From positions 1-48,446 of the forward strand of contig NZ_PDJV01000020.1 of NCBI RefSeq assembly GCF_004116465.1: a stretch of 48,446 nucleotides of DNA. Reading direction: 5' to 3'. Positions 25,293 to 34,424 of the stretch are shown in pieces (the first letter of the stretch is position 1; every line of letters starts with the position of its first letter). The stretch is from Arcobacter sp. F2176 (GTDB lineage Bacteria; Campylobacterota; Campylobacteria; Campylobacterales; Arcobacteraceae). The notes under the pieces are model-generated. The model saw nothing but the letters and a program-made list of their open reading frames with translations, had not been told where the DNA came from and ran no database searches. Position numbers and translations under genes: made by a program.

Positions 25293-26031
25293 ATTCACCT
25301 GAAAGCAGTTCACCTTGATAAGTCATAATTCCATAGTCTAAATTACATACGCTTTTAAATCCAGCACTTAACATAATATTTTGACAATAAGCACTTCTAC
25401 TTCCACTATGACAATAAACTACGACAGGAATATCTTTTTTATCTTCAAGGACTTCTATTGATTGATAAAAAGATGTTGTTGGAACTAAAAAGTCAGTTCC
25501 TTTTATTCTGTGACCTACCCACTCCATCCACTCTCTTACATCAACTAAATTAAAATTAATAAAACCTAATTCTCTAGCTTCCAATAAAGCTTCAACTTCT
25601 ATTGCATTTATTTGAGATTTATTTAAAATTTCTACACACTCTTCTTTTGTAAAACCTTTAGAATGAACAACTTCTTCTTTTTCTTTTTTACTATTATTTA
25701 AAGAATCAACATACTCTTTTGTGCAAAAAATACCACAGTGACAATGACCTTGTGAAGGAATCTCTTCTTTAAGGGCTGGGGTACAGGGACAAAGTCTATT
25801 ATCAGCTTTATCTTTTTCTTCTTGAGTTTCTCCTATTACCATAAAACATGGACAATATCTCTTATCATATATAAGTTTATTTCTAGTCAAACCCATTTGA
25901 ATAGATTCATTTACATCATCTTCTGGATTATAAACAAATCCATACTCTTCGCAAACTTTATCTGTAAACTGTTTTGTTAATTCAAATGTTGTTTGAAACT
26001 CATCACTATTTATATCAATCTTTTTAATCAT
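25291..26031 (-). CDS. Ferredoxin-thioredoxin reductase catalytic domain fused to rhodanese
   Basis: A 246-residue fusion. Residues 15-110 carry the FTR catalytic pattern: CPC at 60-62, CPC at 81-83 and CHC at 97-99, plus C103. These would hold a 4Fe-4S cluster and an active disulfide that passes electrons from ferredoxin to a thiol partner. Residues 125-246 form a rhodanese domain with catalytic C207 in YCHSGSRSA and the DVREWMEW motif, able to carry a persulfide. The fusion suggests ferredoxin-driven reduction or release of rhodanese-bound sulfur. It begins at the stop of the cytochrome gene (TAATG) as the last gene of the clpS-clpA unit. Which thioredoxin or sulfur acceptor is used is unknown. 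Confidence 0.85.
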   Translation of the reverse strand: MIKKIDINSDEFQTTFELTKQFTDKVCEEYGFVYNPEDDVNESIQMGLTRNKLIYDKRYCPCFMVIGETQEEKDKADNRLCPCTPALKEEIPSQGHCHCGIFCTKEYVDSLNNSKKEKEEVVHSKGFTKEECVEILNKSQINAIEVEALLEARELGFINFNLVDVREWMEWVGHRIKGTDFLVPTTSFYQSIEVLEDKKDIPVVVYCHSGSRSAYCQNIMLSAGFKSVCNLDYGIMTYQGELLSGE

Positions 26032-26648
26032 TATTTTCCTATTTTTGAAATATACTTTGATAAAGCTTTTATATCGGTTTCGCTTAATTGCATAACTTGA
26101 CCTTTCATTATGCCTTTCATATCTCCACCATAAGTTCCATTTTTATAACCTAGAAGAGAATCTTCAATCTTTTTTTCATCCCAGAAGCCTATTTTTTGTG
26201 ATTTTCCAAGGGCATGAAGTTCTCCATTTTTTCCATGACATCCAGCACATTTTACATAAAGACCTTTAATTCTTTCATCAATTTCATCTTCATTTGCAAT
26301 CACTTTATCTATACTTTTACTAATATCTTTTGCTACTTCATTTGCTTGTTTTACAACATCAACACTAACTTCTTTTGCTTTTGCAATAGCATCCTTTGTA
26401 GCATCTTTTGAATCATCAACTGCTTTTAAAGTCTCTTCTTTTACAGCTTTTACAATTTCTTTACTAGAATCAATTATTTCATTACTTTTTGTTTTTATAA
26501 TTTCGATATTATTATTAGTATCATTTTCTCTTGTTGTTTGTTCAGTTGATTTTTCAACTTTTTGTACCTTTTGAGTCTCTTCAGTACTTTCATTGCAACC
26601 TGCAAATATAAATAGTGCCACAACAGAACCTAATAAAATTTTTTTCAT
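26031..26648 (-). CDS. Lipoprotein cytochrome c, monohaem, with helical spacer
   Basis: I choose the ATG at 26646-26648 because GGAG (26655-26658) stands six bases upstream and it yields a proper lipoprotein signal, MKKILLGSVVALFIFAGC. This makes 205 residues; an upstream in-frame ATG would overlap clpA. After Cys18 comes a long Glu/Lys/Asp-rich helical spacer of about 110 residues, then a class I cytochrome c domain with the haem site CAGCHG and candidate axial methionines in GGDMKGIMKGQVMQLS. It would be anchored to a membrane facing the periplasm and carry electrons at the end of a flexible or helical tether. It shares the transcript with clpA upstream and the FTR/rhodanese gene downstream. 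Confidence 0.88.
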   Translation of the reverse strand: MKKILLGSVVALFIFAGCNESTEETQKVQKVEKSTEQTTRENDTNNNIEIIKTKSNEIIDSSKEIVKAVKEETLKAVDDSKDATKDAIAKAKEVSVDVVKQANEVAKDISKSIDKVIANEDEIDERIKGLYVKCAGCHGKNGELHALGKSQKIGFWDEKKIEDSLLGYKNGTYGGDMKGIMKGQVMQLSETDIKALSKYISKIGK

Positions 26649-26661
26649 TTTTTTCTCCATT

Positions 26662-28893
26662 TTATAACTCTTTATAATCAAATTTAAATTCATCTTTTAC
26701 AAAATCAATTTTAACCAAACCACCATTTTTTAGTTTTCCAAATAAAATTTCATCAGTGATTTTATCTTTTATTTCACGAGAAATAACTCTATTTAGTGGT
26801 CTTGCACCCATATCTTTGTCATATCCAAGTCTTGCTAACTCATTCTTAGCTTTTGAGCTTAGAACAATATCAATATTTTTATCTTTGATTTGCTCTTTCA
26901 TATCCTCAATAAATTTACCAACAACTTTTGAAACAATGTCTAATGTAAGTGGCTTAAAGGTTACAATATTATCAAGTCTATTTCTAAATTCTGGTGCAAA
27001 GAATTTCTTAATTGCTTTATTTTCATTTAAAGAATCATCTTTGGCAAATCCCATAACATTTGCTTCTGAAGAACCTAAGTTTGAAGTCATAATTAAAACA
27101 ACATTTTGAAAATCTGCTTTATTTCCACTATTATCAGTTAATTCTGCATTATCCATAACTTGAAGTAAGATTGACATCAAATCAGGGTGAGCTTTTTCTA
27201 TCTCATCAAGTAATAATACACTATGAGGATGTTTTCTAATAGCTTCTGTTAGAAGACCACCTTGCTCAAATCCAACATATCCAGCAGGTGCTCCAATCAA
27301 TCTTGAAACAGTATGTGCTTCCATATATTCACTCATATCAAATCTTTCAAAATGAATACCAAGTTGTTTTGATAACTCTTTTGCAACTTCAGTTTTACCA
27401 ACACCTGTAGGTCCTGTAAAAAGAAAACTTCCAACTGGTTTTGACTCACCACCTAGTCCTGCTCTATTAACTTTAATAGATCTTACAATTGAAATTATTG
27501 CATCATTTTGACCAAAAACTCTTTTTTGCATATTCTTTTCTAAACTTTTTAGAAGTGTTAAATCAGATTTTGTTGCTGATTTTGGTGGAATATTTGCCAT
27601 AAGAGCCACAGTATTTTCAATGTCACTTGCAGTAATATTTATAGGTTTTTTCTTTTTCCCATCTGCATTTAATTGTAGTTTTTTAGTGGCAGCTACCTCA
27701 TCAATAACATCAATTGCACTATCAGGTAAAAATCTATCGTTAATATATTTTTTACTTAGTTCTACTGCTACTTCTAAAGATTTTTTGTTGAATTTCACAT
27801 TATGGAACTCTTCATATTTTGATTTAAGCCCATCTAAAATAGCAACACAATCTTCACTACTTGGTTCACTTACATCAACTTTTGCAAATCTTCTACTTAG
27901 TGCTTTATCTTTTGAAAAGTCATTTCTAAACTCTGCAAAAGTAGTTGCTCCTATACATCTTAGTTTTCCATTTGAAAGCATAGGTTTTAAGATATTTGAA
28001 GCATCCATTGCTCCACCGCCAACACTTCCAGCACCTACTAAAGTATGTATTTCATCTATAAATAATATTGCATTAGGAATTTTACTTATCTCTTTTAAAA
28101 GTGTTTTTAATTTTTTCTCAAAATCCCCTCTATATTTTGTCCCTGCTAGCATAGAACCCATATCAAGAGAAAAAACTTTTGAATCTTTTAAAATAGAAGG
28201 TACATTATTATTAGCTATTTCTAAAGCCAATCCCTCTGCAATAGCAGTTTTACCAACTCCTGGTTCTCCTACTAAGATTGGATTATTTTTCTTTCTTCTA
28301 CTTAAAACTTGAATTACTCTATTTATTTCTCTTTGTCGTCCAATAACTGGATCAATTTCACCTTTTTTTGCAACTGCTACTAATTCAGTTGCATTGTTTT
28401 CCAAAGTTTCATTTTTTTTATTTAATCTTTTTTCTTCTTCAAAATTTTCATCTTGAACATCTACTTCCACATCTCTATGAGCTATCTCTTCTAGGATATC
28501 AATTCTTTCAATTCCTTGGCTTTTTAAAGCAAAAGTTGCATATGATTTTTCATTTTTTAAAATTGCTATAAACATATCATCAACACTTGCAAACCCCTTT
28601 CCAGAAGTTTGTGTATGTGCAACCATATGTTCAATAACTGAAGTTAAAGTTGTTGTTTCTATTGGCTCATCATTAACATTATCTGGAAGTCTTGGAGTAC
28701 TTATTTCAATGTGTGATTTTGTGTCATTAAATATTTTATTAGTGTCCAAGCCTAAATCAAGCAACATATTTGCTATAAATTCATCATTTAATAACATTAA
28801 GAAAATATGTTCCAATGTCAAATACTCATGTTTACTACTTTTAGCATAAGATACTGCTTGTGCAAATATCTCTCTTAATTCTTTACTTATCAT
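26662..28893 (-). CDS. clpA: ClpA, unfoldase of the ClpAP protease
   Basis: A 743-residue Hsp100 AAA+ protein. The N-domain (1-145) binds ClpS. The first ATPase ring has GEPGVGKT and LFIDEIHTLVGAG; the second has GPTGVGKT and LLLDEIEKAHPD. There is no ClpB-type middle coiled coil, which with the neighbouring clpS separates it from ClpB/ClpC. It unfolds proteins, including N-degron substrates brought by ClpS, and feeds them to ClpP. The start lies three bases after the clpS stop. ClpP is not in the window. Confidence 0.96.
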   Translation of the reverse strand: MISKELREIFAQAVSYAKSSKHEYLTLEHIFLMLLNDEFIANMLLDLGLDTNKIFNDTKSHIEISTPRLPDNVNDEPIETTTLTSVIEHMVAHTQTSGKGFASVDDMFIAILKNEKSYATFALKSQGIERIDILEEIAHRDVEVDVQDENFEEEKRLNKKNETLENNATELVAVAKKGEIDPVIGRQREINRVIQVLSRRKKNNPILVGEPGVGKTAIAEGLALEIANNNVPSILKDSKVFSLDMGSMLAGTKYRGDFEKKLKTLLKEISKIPNAILFIDEIHTLVGAGSVGGGAMDASNILKPMLSNGKLRCIGATTFAEFRNDFSKDKALSRRFAKVDVSEPSSEDCVAILDGLKSKYEEFHNVKFNKKSLEVAVELSKKYINDRFLPDSAIDVIDEVAATKKLQLNADGKKKKPINITASDIENTVALMANIPPKSATKSDLTLLKSLEKNMQKRVFGQNDAIISIVRSIKVNRAGLGGESKPVGSFLFTGPTGVGKTEVAKELSKQLGIHFERFDMSEYMEAHTVSRLIGAPAGYVGFEQGGLLTEAIRKHPHSVLLLDEIEKAHPDLMSILLQVMDNAELTDNSGNKADFQNVVLIMTSNLGSSEANVMGFAKDDSLNENKAIKKFFAPEFRNRLDNIVTFKPLTLDIVSKVVGKFIEDMKEQIKDKNIDIVLSSKAKNELARLGYDKDMGARPLNRVISREIKDKITDEILFGKLKNGGLVKIDFVKDEFKFDYKEL

Positions 28894-28896
28894 AAT

Positions 28897-29196
28897 TTAC
28901 TCTTCTTCCATTATAGCTTTTAAAGGAAAGCCCTTTTGTCTAGCTAAATTTTTTACTTGCATAACTTTTGTAGAAGCTATTTCATGGGTATATGTTCCAC
29001 AAACTTCTTTTCCATTATTATGTATGTTTAACATTATAACAGTTGCTTCATCAGTTGTTTTTTTAAAAATCTTTACAAGTATATCAATTACAAAATCCAT
29101 AGTAGAATAGTTATCATTTAATAATAACACTTTATATTTCTTTGGTTCTTGCACTTCTAAATCATCATTTAACTCTATTTCAAACTCATTTGCCAA
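28897..29196 (-). CDS. clpS: ClpS, N-degron adaptor of ClpAP
   Basis: A 99-residue adaptor: an acidic flexible N-terminus, then KYKVLLLNDNYSTMDFVIDIL, the NDN/TMDFV region forming the N-degron pocket, and HNNGKEVCGTYTHEIA. It recognises N-terminal Leu, Phe, Tyr and Trp and hands the protein to ClpA. The start is a TTG at 29194-29196 with AAAGG upstream; a minus-strand TATAAT at 29229-29234 fits as its -10. It is the first gene of the clpS-clpA-cytochrome-FTR unit and is divergent from bioD across 55 bases. Confidence 0.95.
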   Translation of the reverse strand: MANEFEIELNDDLEVQEPKKYKVLLLNDNYSTMDFVIDILVKIFKKTTDEATVIMLNIHNNGKEVCGTYTHEIASTKVMQVKNLARQKGFPLKAIMEEE

Positions 29197-29251
29197 AATT
29201 AAAACCTTTTAGGATAAAATCAATTAATATTATACCAAAAAAGAATTTACA

Positions 29252-29887
29252 ATGATAAAAAAGAAAAATTACGTTTCAAATCAAAGCTTATTTATAACTG
29301 CAACTAATACAGATGTTGGTAAAACTTATGCTGCATCTGTATTTTTAAAGAAATTTGCAAAAGATGGATTTAAGGTTGGATATTACAAACCTATTGAAAC
29401 AGGAGTCATAGATAAACCTATTGATGGTCTTTCTATGCTTGAATTAACAAAAAAATTAAATCCTGATTTTGATGTTGATATAGATTTTGTAGTACCTTAT
29501 CAATTTGAACTTCCTGCAGCTCCTTATGTGGCGAAAAAAGAAAAAGATATTGATATTGACTTTATAATAAAAAGAAAAAAAGAGTTAAAAGAATTTTGTG
29601 ATATTTTGATTATTGAAGGTGCGGGAGGTTTAATGGTTCCTATTTTAGAAGATTTATTTATGATAGATTTAATAAAAAAACTTGAAACAAAAGTAGCACT
29701 AATATGCCCTAGTAAGCTAGGAGGTATAAATGATACTTTGTTATCACAAGAAGCTTTGAAAAATAAAAATATTGATTTTGAATGGTATATTAACCTTTAT
29801 AAAGATAAAGATAGTTTTGAGGAAGTATCACTTCCATTTTATATAAATCATTTTAAAAAAATTAAATATTTACAAGACTTAATTTAA
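29252..29887 (+). CDS. bioD: BioD, dethiobiotin synthetase
   Basis: A 211-residue ATP-dependent carboxylase that closes the ureido ring of dethiobiotin from 7,8-diaminopelargonate and CO2. It has the P-loop TATNTDVGKTYAA near residue 16, KPIETGV and the IIEGAGGLMVPI metal/ATP motif. Length fits the family (about 215-225). It stands alone between clpS and the ectoine operon; other bio genes are not nearby. An intrinsic terminator with a T-run follows directly. Confidence 0.92.
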   Translation: MIKKKNYVSNQSLFITATNTDVGKTYAASVFLKKFAKDGFKVGYYKPIETGVIDKPIDGLSMLELTKKLNPDFDVDIDFVVPYQFELPAAPYVAKKEKDIDIDFIIKRKKELKEFCDILIIEGAGGLMVPILEDLFMIDLIKKLETKVALICPSKLGGINDTLLSQEALKNKNIDFEWYINLYKDKDSFEEVSLPFYINHFKKIKYLQDLI

Positions 29888-29890
29888 ATA

Positions 29891-29921
29891 AAAGAGGAAT
29901 CTTATATAGATTCTTCTTTTT
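29891..29921 (+). terminator. Intrinsic terminator of bioD
   Basis: A 12-bp stem with one G-U pair (AAAGAGGAATCT against AGATTCTTCTTT) and a five-base loop TATAT, followed by T residues. It lies just after the bioD stop and covers the last codon positions of the convergent ask gene; on the other strand the A-rich flank gives a weaker terminator for ask. Confidence 0.75.
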
Positions 29922-31281
29922 GTAATAAACTTTCATAAAGTGTTTCAAGTGCATTATTTGCAATATTTTGTGCAACCCCAATATGAAGCGAAATTTTAGA
30001 TGGACTCATATCAAGCATATCAAAGCTAATATTTTTATCTTTTAAAGCATTAATAGCATCAACAATTGCAAAAGTATTTTGTTTTAATCCAATTCCAACT
30101 AATGTAATTACACATAAATTATAAGAAACAATAATATTGTCTGTTTTTAGTCTTTTTTCTATCTCTCTTCTTAAATTATTTATCTTACCTTTTAAATCTT
30201 CTTGTTCTACTAAAATAGAGATATCATCTCTATCTGTTGGATAATGGTAAGTATTAATTCCAAACTCACTAAATATTTTTAATAACTCAGCAGTAAACCC
30301 TATCTCATCGGCCAACATATCTTTTTGAAGATAAATAGATGCCATATTATCAAGCTTTGCAATTCCAACTAAATCTTCCATAGGAACTCTTTCACTCAAT
30401 ATCATAGTTCCACAATGTTCTTTATTATTTGTATTTCTAATATTAATTGGAATTTTACTTTTTTTACAATTTAGCATTGCATTAAAGTGAAATACATTAA
30501 ACCCTTTTGAACTAAGTAATCTTAACTCTTTAAATGTAAGTCTTGGTATTACCTTCGACCCACTAATAACTCTGGGATCTACTTCATAAACACCATTTGT
30601 ATCTGTCCAGTTTTCATACTTATTGGCATCAAGAGCATAAGCTAGTTCTCCACCAGTAAGATCACTTCCACCCCTACTCATAACTGCTATTTCATTATTT
30701 TCTGTTACACCATAAAATCCAGGAACTAAATATTTTATATCTTTAGTCGTATCAAATTTTTCTTCTATATTTTTATAAGTTACTTTTTGTACTTTTCCAT
30801 CTCTAAAATCCTCACTTAAAATAAATCCAAACTCTTCTGGTAACATAAGTTTTATATTTAAGCCCTCATTTGAAAAATATCTTTGTATTATTTTTGCATT
30901 ATAATGTTCACCTCGTGACAAGAAAAAAGCCTCTTTTCTTTCGCCTTTTAACAATGAATTTGATAAATCTTTGTCCAAAGATTTTATTAAATCATCACCT
31001 TTAACATTTAAATCACTACATAATCTTCTATATTTATCTATAATCGCTTCATAACTTTGTTTTTTGCTTATACTTATAAAATTTTCTTCAAAATGTTTAC
31101 CTGAAGTTGCTATATTTAATAAATGATCAGTTATTTTTTCATCAAAATTATCATCTCTACCTGGTGCAGAAACTACAATTATTTTTCTACCATCATCATC
31201 TTTTACAATATCTAAGACTTTTTTTATTTGGGAGGCATTTTTTACAGAACTACCTCCAAATTTACATACTTTTATACTCAT
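29902..31281 (-). CDS. ask: Aspartate kinase of the ectoine operon (Ask_Ect)
   Basis: A 459-residue monofunctional aspartokinase that phosphorylates aspartate to feed aspartate semialdehyde, the ectoine precursor. The opening KVCKFGGSSVKNA and the LSRGEHYNAK, VMSRGGSDLTGG and WTDTNGVYEVDPR segments mark the kinase domain; two ACT domains follow from about residue 305. Its position as the last gene of ectABCD-ask marks it as the ectoine-specific isozyme, which is usually less sensitive to lysine/threonine feedback. It starts 11 bases after ectD. A housekeeping aspartokinase would be elsewhere in the genome. Confidence 0.93.
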   Translation of the reverse strand: MSIKVCKFGGSSVKNASQIKKVLDIVKDDDGRKIIVVSAPGRDDNFDEKITDHLLNIATSGKHFEENFISISKKQSYEAIIDKYRRLCSDLNVKGDDLIKSLDKDLSNSLLKGERKEAFFLSRGEHYNAKIIQRYFSNEGLNIKLMLPEEFGFILSEDFRDGKVQKVTYKNIEEKFDTTKDIKYLVPGFYGVTENNEIAVMSRGGSDLTGGELAYALDANKYENWTDTNGVYEVDPRVISGSKVIPRLTFKELRLLSSKGFNVFHFNAMLNCKKSKIPINIRNTNNKEHCGTMILSERVPMEDLVGIAKLDNMASIYLQKDMLADEIGFTAELLKIFSEFGINTYHYPTDRDDISILVEQEDLKGKINNLRREIEKRLKTDNIIVSYNLCVITLVGIGLKQNTFAIVDAINALKDKNISFDMLDMSPSKISLHIGVAQNIANNALETLYESLLQKEESI

Positions 31282-31292
31282 TTTTTACCTTA

Positions 31293-32180
31293 TTAGTTAC
31301 TTTTCATTGGTTCATAATCATCTAATGCCAAAAAGGAAGCCCTATTACTTTTAGCACCAAAAGGTTTTGTTGGAATATTTTCTACTGAATTAAAAACAAA
31401 AAATGCATTAGTTCTACTAAATGGTGATATATTATCACAGCTTCCATGCATAATATTTCCATCATGGATTACTAGTGTTCCAGCTTTTCCATATGCACCT
31501 ACTATATTACTATCTTTGACTAATTGTTCAATTGCTTTTAAGCTAGGTACACCATATTCTTGCTTTTTCAAAGATTTTTTATAGTTATCCTCTGGTGTTT
31601 TTCCTTTACAAGAAACATATTTTTTGTGACTATTTGGAATTAAGTATAAGGGTCCATTAAATTCTGTATTATCATTTAACATAACCCAAGCACTTAAACA
31701 CCTACAATTTGGCAAACCATCTTCTGTGTGCCAAGTTTCAAAATCACTATGCCATGGAAAAGATTTTCCTTGATAAGCTGGTTTTATATTAATCCTACTA
31801 TGATGAATATAAACATCACTTCCCAAAAGTTGCTTAACTTTATTTAGTATTCGAGGATCTTTTGAAAGCTTCTCAAAAAGAGTACTAAAAAGATGTTGAT
31901 TAAAAATCGTTCTTAATTTATTGCTCGTTGGTTCACAAATAAACTCTTCATTTTTAATCAAATCATCATTATCAGCCATCAAGTCTATCTCTTGGATCAT
32001 TTGCTGTATTTCATCTTCTTTAAAAATATTTGGAAATGTGATAAATCCATTCTTTTCATACTCATCTAACTCAATATTATTTAAAGAGTATTCACCTTGT
32101 TGTTTTTTACTATATACTGTTTTATCAACTCTTGGTATAATCTTTTCTTCATTTAGTCTTGATGGATATAAATCCTGCAT
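31293..32180 (-). CDS. ectD: EctD, ectoine 5-hydroxylase
   Basis: A 295-residue Fe(II)/2-oxoglutarate dioxygenase that converts ectoine to 5-hydroxyectoine, the better protectant against heat and drying. The iron ligands are visible as H144 and D146 (FPWHSDFETWH) and H245 (GNIMHGSCDN), at the positions known for EctD. The consensus stretch from FPWHSDFETWHTEDGLP onward is a hallmark of the true hydroxylase within the PhyH superfamily. Length fits (about 300). It sits between ectC and ask in one operon. The enzyme needs oxygen, in keeping with a microaerobic or aerobic host. Confidence 0.96.
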   Translation of the reverse strand: MQDLYPSRLNEEKIIPRVDKTVYSKKQQGEYSLNNIELDEYEKNGFITFPNIFKEDEIQQMIQEIDLMADNDDLIKNEEFICEPTSNKLRTIFNQHLFSTLFEKLSKDPRILNKVKQLLGSDVYIHHSRINIKPAYQGKSFPWHSDFETWHTEDGLPNCRCLSAWVMLNDNTEFNGPLYLIPNSHKKYVSCKGKTPEDNYKKSLKKQEYGVPSLKAIEQLVKDSNIVGAYGKAGTLVIHDGNIMHGSCDNISPFSRTNAFFVFNSVENIPTKPFGAKSNRASFLALDDYEPMKSN

Positions 32181-32197
32181 TTAATCTTCTCCTCTTA

Positions 32198-32593
32198 TTA
32201 ATCTTCTAATGGATAAACTCCATTTTCATCGTGGTTTTCTGTTCCTTTAATAGGAGGATTAAATACACAAATCAGTCTCATATCTTCTGTTCCACCATAT
32301 AAATTATGGTCATCATGTTCATTTAGTGCATACATAACACCATCATAAATCTCATGAACTTTTCCAGTTTTCAAATCTTCAATTTTACCATTTCCTGCTA
32401 CACAATAAACTGCTTCAAGATGGTTTTGATAATGAATATGCGTTTTCGTATTTGCTTTTATGATAGTTTCATGGAATGAGAATCCCATATTATCACCTTT
32501 TAAAAGCATTCTTCTACTAACCCATTGTCCTTCTTCTGCGTGAACTTCTTTATCTGTGCCTATAATATCTTTATTTATATCTAATACAATCAT
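32198..32593 (-). CDS. ectC: EctC, ectoine synthase
   Basis: A 131-residue cupin that closes N-gamma-acetyl-diaminobutyrate into ectoine with loss of water. Landmarks are GFSFHETII, THIHYQNHLEAVYC with the metal-binding residues, GNGKIEDL and LNEHDDHNLYGG. The length is exactly that of the family (about 130). It follows ectB by four bases and precedes ectD by 17. Confidence 0.97.
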   Translation of the reverse strand: MIVLDINKDIIGTDKEVHAEEGQWVSRRMLLKGDNMGFSFHETIIKANTKTHIHYQNHLEAVYCVAGNGKIEDLKTGKVHEIYDGVMYALNEHDDHNLYGGTEDMRLICVFNPPIKGTENHDENGVYPLED

Positions 32594-32597
32594 CTTC

Positions 32598-33878
32598 TTA
32601 AAATTCCTCTGTTAATTTTTCTTTTTTATCTGCAACTAGTTTTGAAATAGCTATTTCAAGTCTATTTAAACCTTCTACTAGTGTCTCTTCATCAATAATT
32701 AATGGTGGTAAGAATTTTACAACTTGATCTTCACTACCACAAGTTTCTATAATTAGTTTTTCTGCAAATGCATATTTTGAAATCTCACCAGCAACTGAAT
32801 TATCACCTTTGATTTCAAATCCATAAGCCAAACCTCTACCTCTAATTACAATATCAAAGGTATCTTTGTATTTATCAGCTATTTTTTTTAAACTCTCTTT
32901 TAATAGTTTTTCTTTATATTTAACTGCATTTGATAAATCATCATTTTGCCAATAATGTGAAATTGCAACTGTTGCAGCGACAAAGGCTAAGTTATTTCCT
33001 CTAAAGGTACCTGTGTGTTCACCTGGTTTCCATTGGTCTAAATCTGGTTTTAATAATACAATTGCCATTGGTAATCCACCACCAATTGATTTTGATACAG
33101 TTACAATGTCAGGATTAATTCCTGCAAATTCAAATGAGAAAAATTCACCAGTTCTTCCATTACCAACTTGAATATCATCAATGATTAATAAAATATCATA
33201 TTCTCTACAAATAGATTCAAGTTCTTGTAACCACTCTTTGCTAGCTACATTAATTCCACCTTCACCTTGAATAGTCTCAACAATTACAGCGGCTGGAATA
33301 TCAAGTCCACTACTACTATCTTCTAAAAATTTTCTAAAGATAGTCATAGTATTCATATCACCAAAATAGCCATCAAATGGCATAAATGATACATTTGATC
33401 TACTAATATAACTTTCATCTCTGTAATCATTGTTTCCAGTTACTGAAGATGAACCTTGAGTAAGACCATGAAAACCATTAGTGAAAGAAACAACATTACT
33501 TCTTCCTTTTACAAGTCTTGCAAGCTTAAGTGCAGTTTCTACTGCATTTGTTCCTGTTGGTCCTGTAAATTGAATTTTGTAATCTAAGTTTCTAGGTACT
33601 AATATTGTGTCATTAAATGTTTGTAAAAAATCTTTTTTTGCACTTGTTGCCATATCAAGCCCATGAATAACACCATCTTTTTGTATATATTCAATCAATG
33701 CTTTACTGATATGTTCATTATTATGTCCATAATTTAAAGTTCCAGCTCCTGCAAAAAAGTCAATGAATTCTTCACCTTGTTCATTAGTTAAAACAGTTCC
33801 TTTTGAAGTTTCAAATATTGTTGGAAAACTCCTAATATATCCTCTTACTTCTGATTCTAAATTTTCGAATATTCTCAT
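32598..33878 (-). CDS. ectB: EctB, diaminobutyrate 2-oxoglutarate aminotransferase
   Basis: A 426-residue class III aminotransferase converting aspartate semialdehyde and glutamate to 2,4-diaminobutyrate, the first ectoine step. It has the family opening FENLESEVRGYIRSFP, DFFAGAGTLNYGHN, TGTNAVETALKLAR and the PLP lysine in VTVSKSIGGGLPM. Length and motifs fit EctB rather than the related DABA transferases of siderophore pathways, as does the operon. The ATG shares one base with the ectA stop. Confidence 0.97.
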   Translation of the reverse strand: MRIFENLESEVRGYIRSFPTIFETSKGTVLTNEQGEEFIDFFAGAGTLNYGHNNEHISKALIEYIQKDGVIHGLDMATSAKKDFLQTFNDTILVPRNLDYKIQFTGPTGTNAVETALKLARLVKGRSNVVSFTNGFHGLTQGSSSVTGNNDYRDESYISRSNVSFMPFDGYFGDMNTMTIFRKFLEDSSSGLDIPAAVIVETIQGEGGINVASKEWLQELESICREYDILLIIDDIQVGNGRTGEFFSFEFAGINPDIVTVSKSIGGGLPMAIVLLKPDLDQWKPGEHTGTFRGNNLAFVAATVAISHYWQNDDLSNAVKYKEKLLKESLKKIADKYKDTFDIVIRGRGLAYGFEIKGDNSVAGEISKYAFAEKLIIETCGSEDQVVKFLPPLIIDEETLVEGLNRLEIAISKLVADKKEKLTEEF

Positions 33879-34378
33879 TATTTTTCTTCCTTTATTTTAA
33901 ATGGCCCTATTTCGTATAGAGTCTCATCTTCATGACTGTTTTTAAAATCATTTTTTTCAAAAAATGTACTACTAGTCATTTTTGTATTTAGCCCTTTGGC
34001 AACCTTTTCAAAAACCTTTATTGATGATATATTGCTAGGTGACACTGTTGTATAGATTTTTTCAACATCTAAAAAATCTCTTTTAATTATATTCATGATT
34101 AGTCGACCTGCTATATCATTTCCTCTATATTTTCCATCAACTGCAACTTGCCATATGAACAAACTGTTATTTTCATCTGGTTTTAAATATCCAGATACAA
34201 AACCTATAACTTTATCTTCATGTAATGCAACTGCACAAGTTGATGAAAAATGTGTTGATTGAAGTAAATAAAGGTACTCAGAATTTAAATCTAAAACCTT
34301 ACTCTCTTTTACCAAATCATAAATTTGGATTGCATCAGATTTTTCTGGTTTTCTTATCATAATATTATATGATGACAT
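33878..34378 (-). CDS. ectA: EctA, diaminobutyrate acetyltransferase
   Basis: A 166-residue GNAT enzyme that acetylates diaminobutyrate at the gamma nitrogen. The opening IMIRKPEKSDAIQIYDLV, then LDLNSEYLYLLQSTHFS and the acetyl-CoA loop region VAVDGKYRGNDIAGRLI, match EctA. It heads the ectABCD-ask operon, with AAAGGT before the ATG. A strong promoter with an overlapping palindrome lies 50-80 bases upstream, and a MerR-type gene is divergent. Confidence 0.96.
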   Translation of the reverse strand: MSSYNIMIRKPEKSDAIQIYDLVKESKVLDLNSEYLYLLQSTHFSSTCAVALHEDKVIGFVSGYLKPDENNSLFIWQVAVDGKYRGNDIAGRLIMNIIKRDFLDVEKIYTTVSPSNISSIKVFEKVAKGLNTKMTSSTFFEKNDFKNSHEDETLYEIGPFKIKEEK

Positions 34379-34424
34379 AAATTTTACCTTTTTTTGTATT
34401 TTTTTTCATACAATATGTTTTAAA

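Noticed and set aside
26649-26693. Upstream start for the cytochrome c gene, overlapping clpA
   Set aside because: It would add 15 residues before the lipoprotein signal and lacks a ribosome site, while the ATG at 26646-26648 has GGAG at the right distance.
29252-29887. bioD as part of the ectoine operon
   Set aside because: It is on the opposite strand, has its own terminator and belongs to biotin synthesis.
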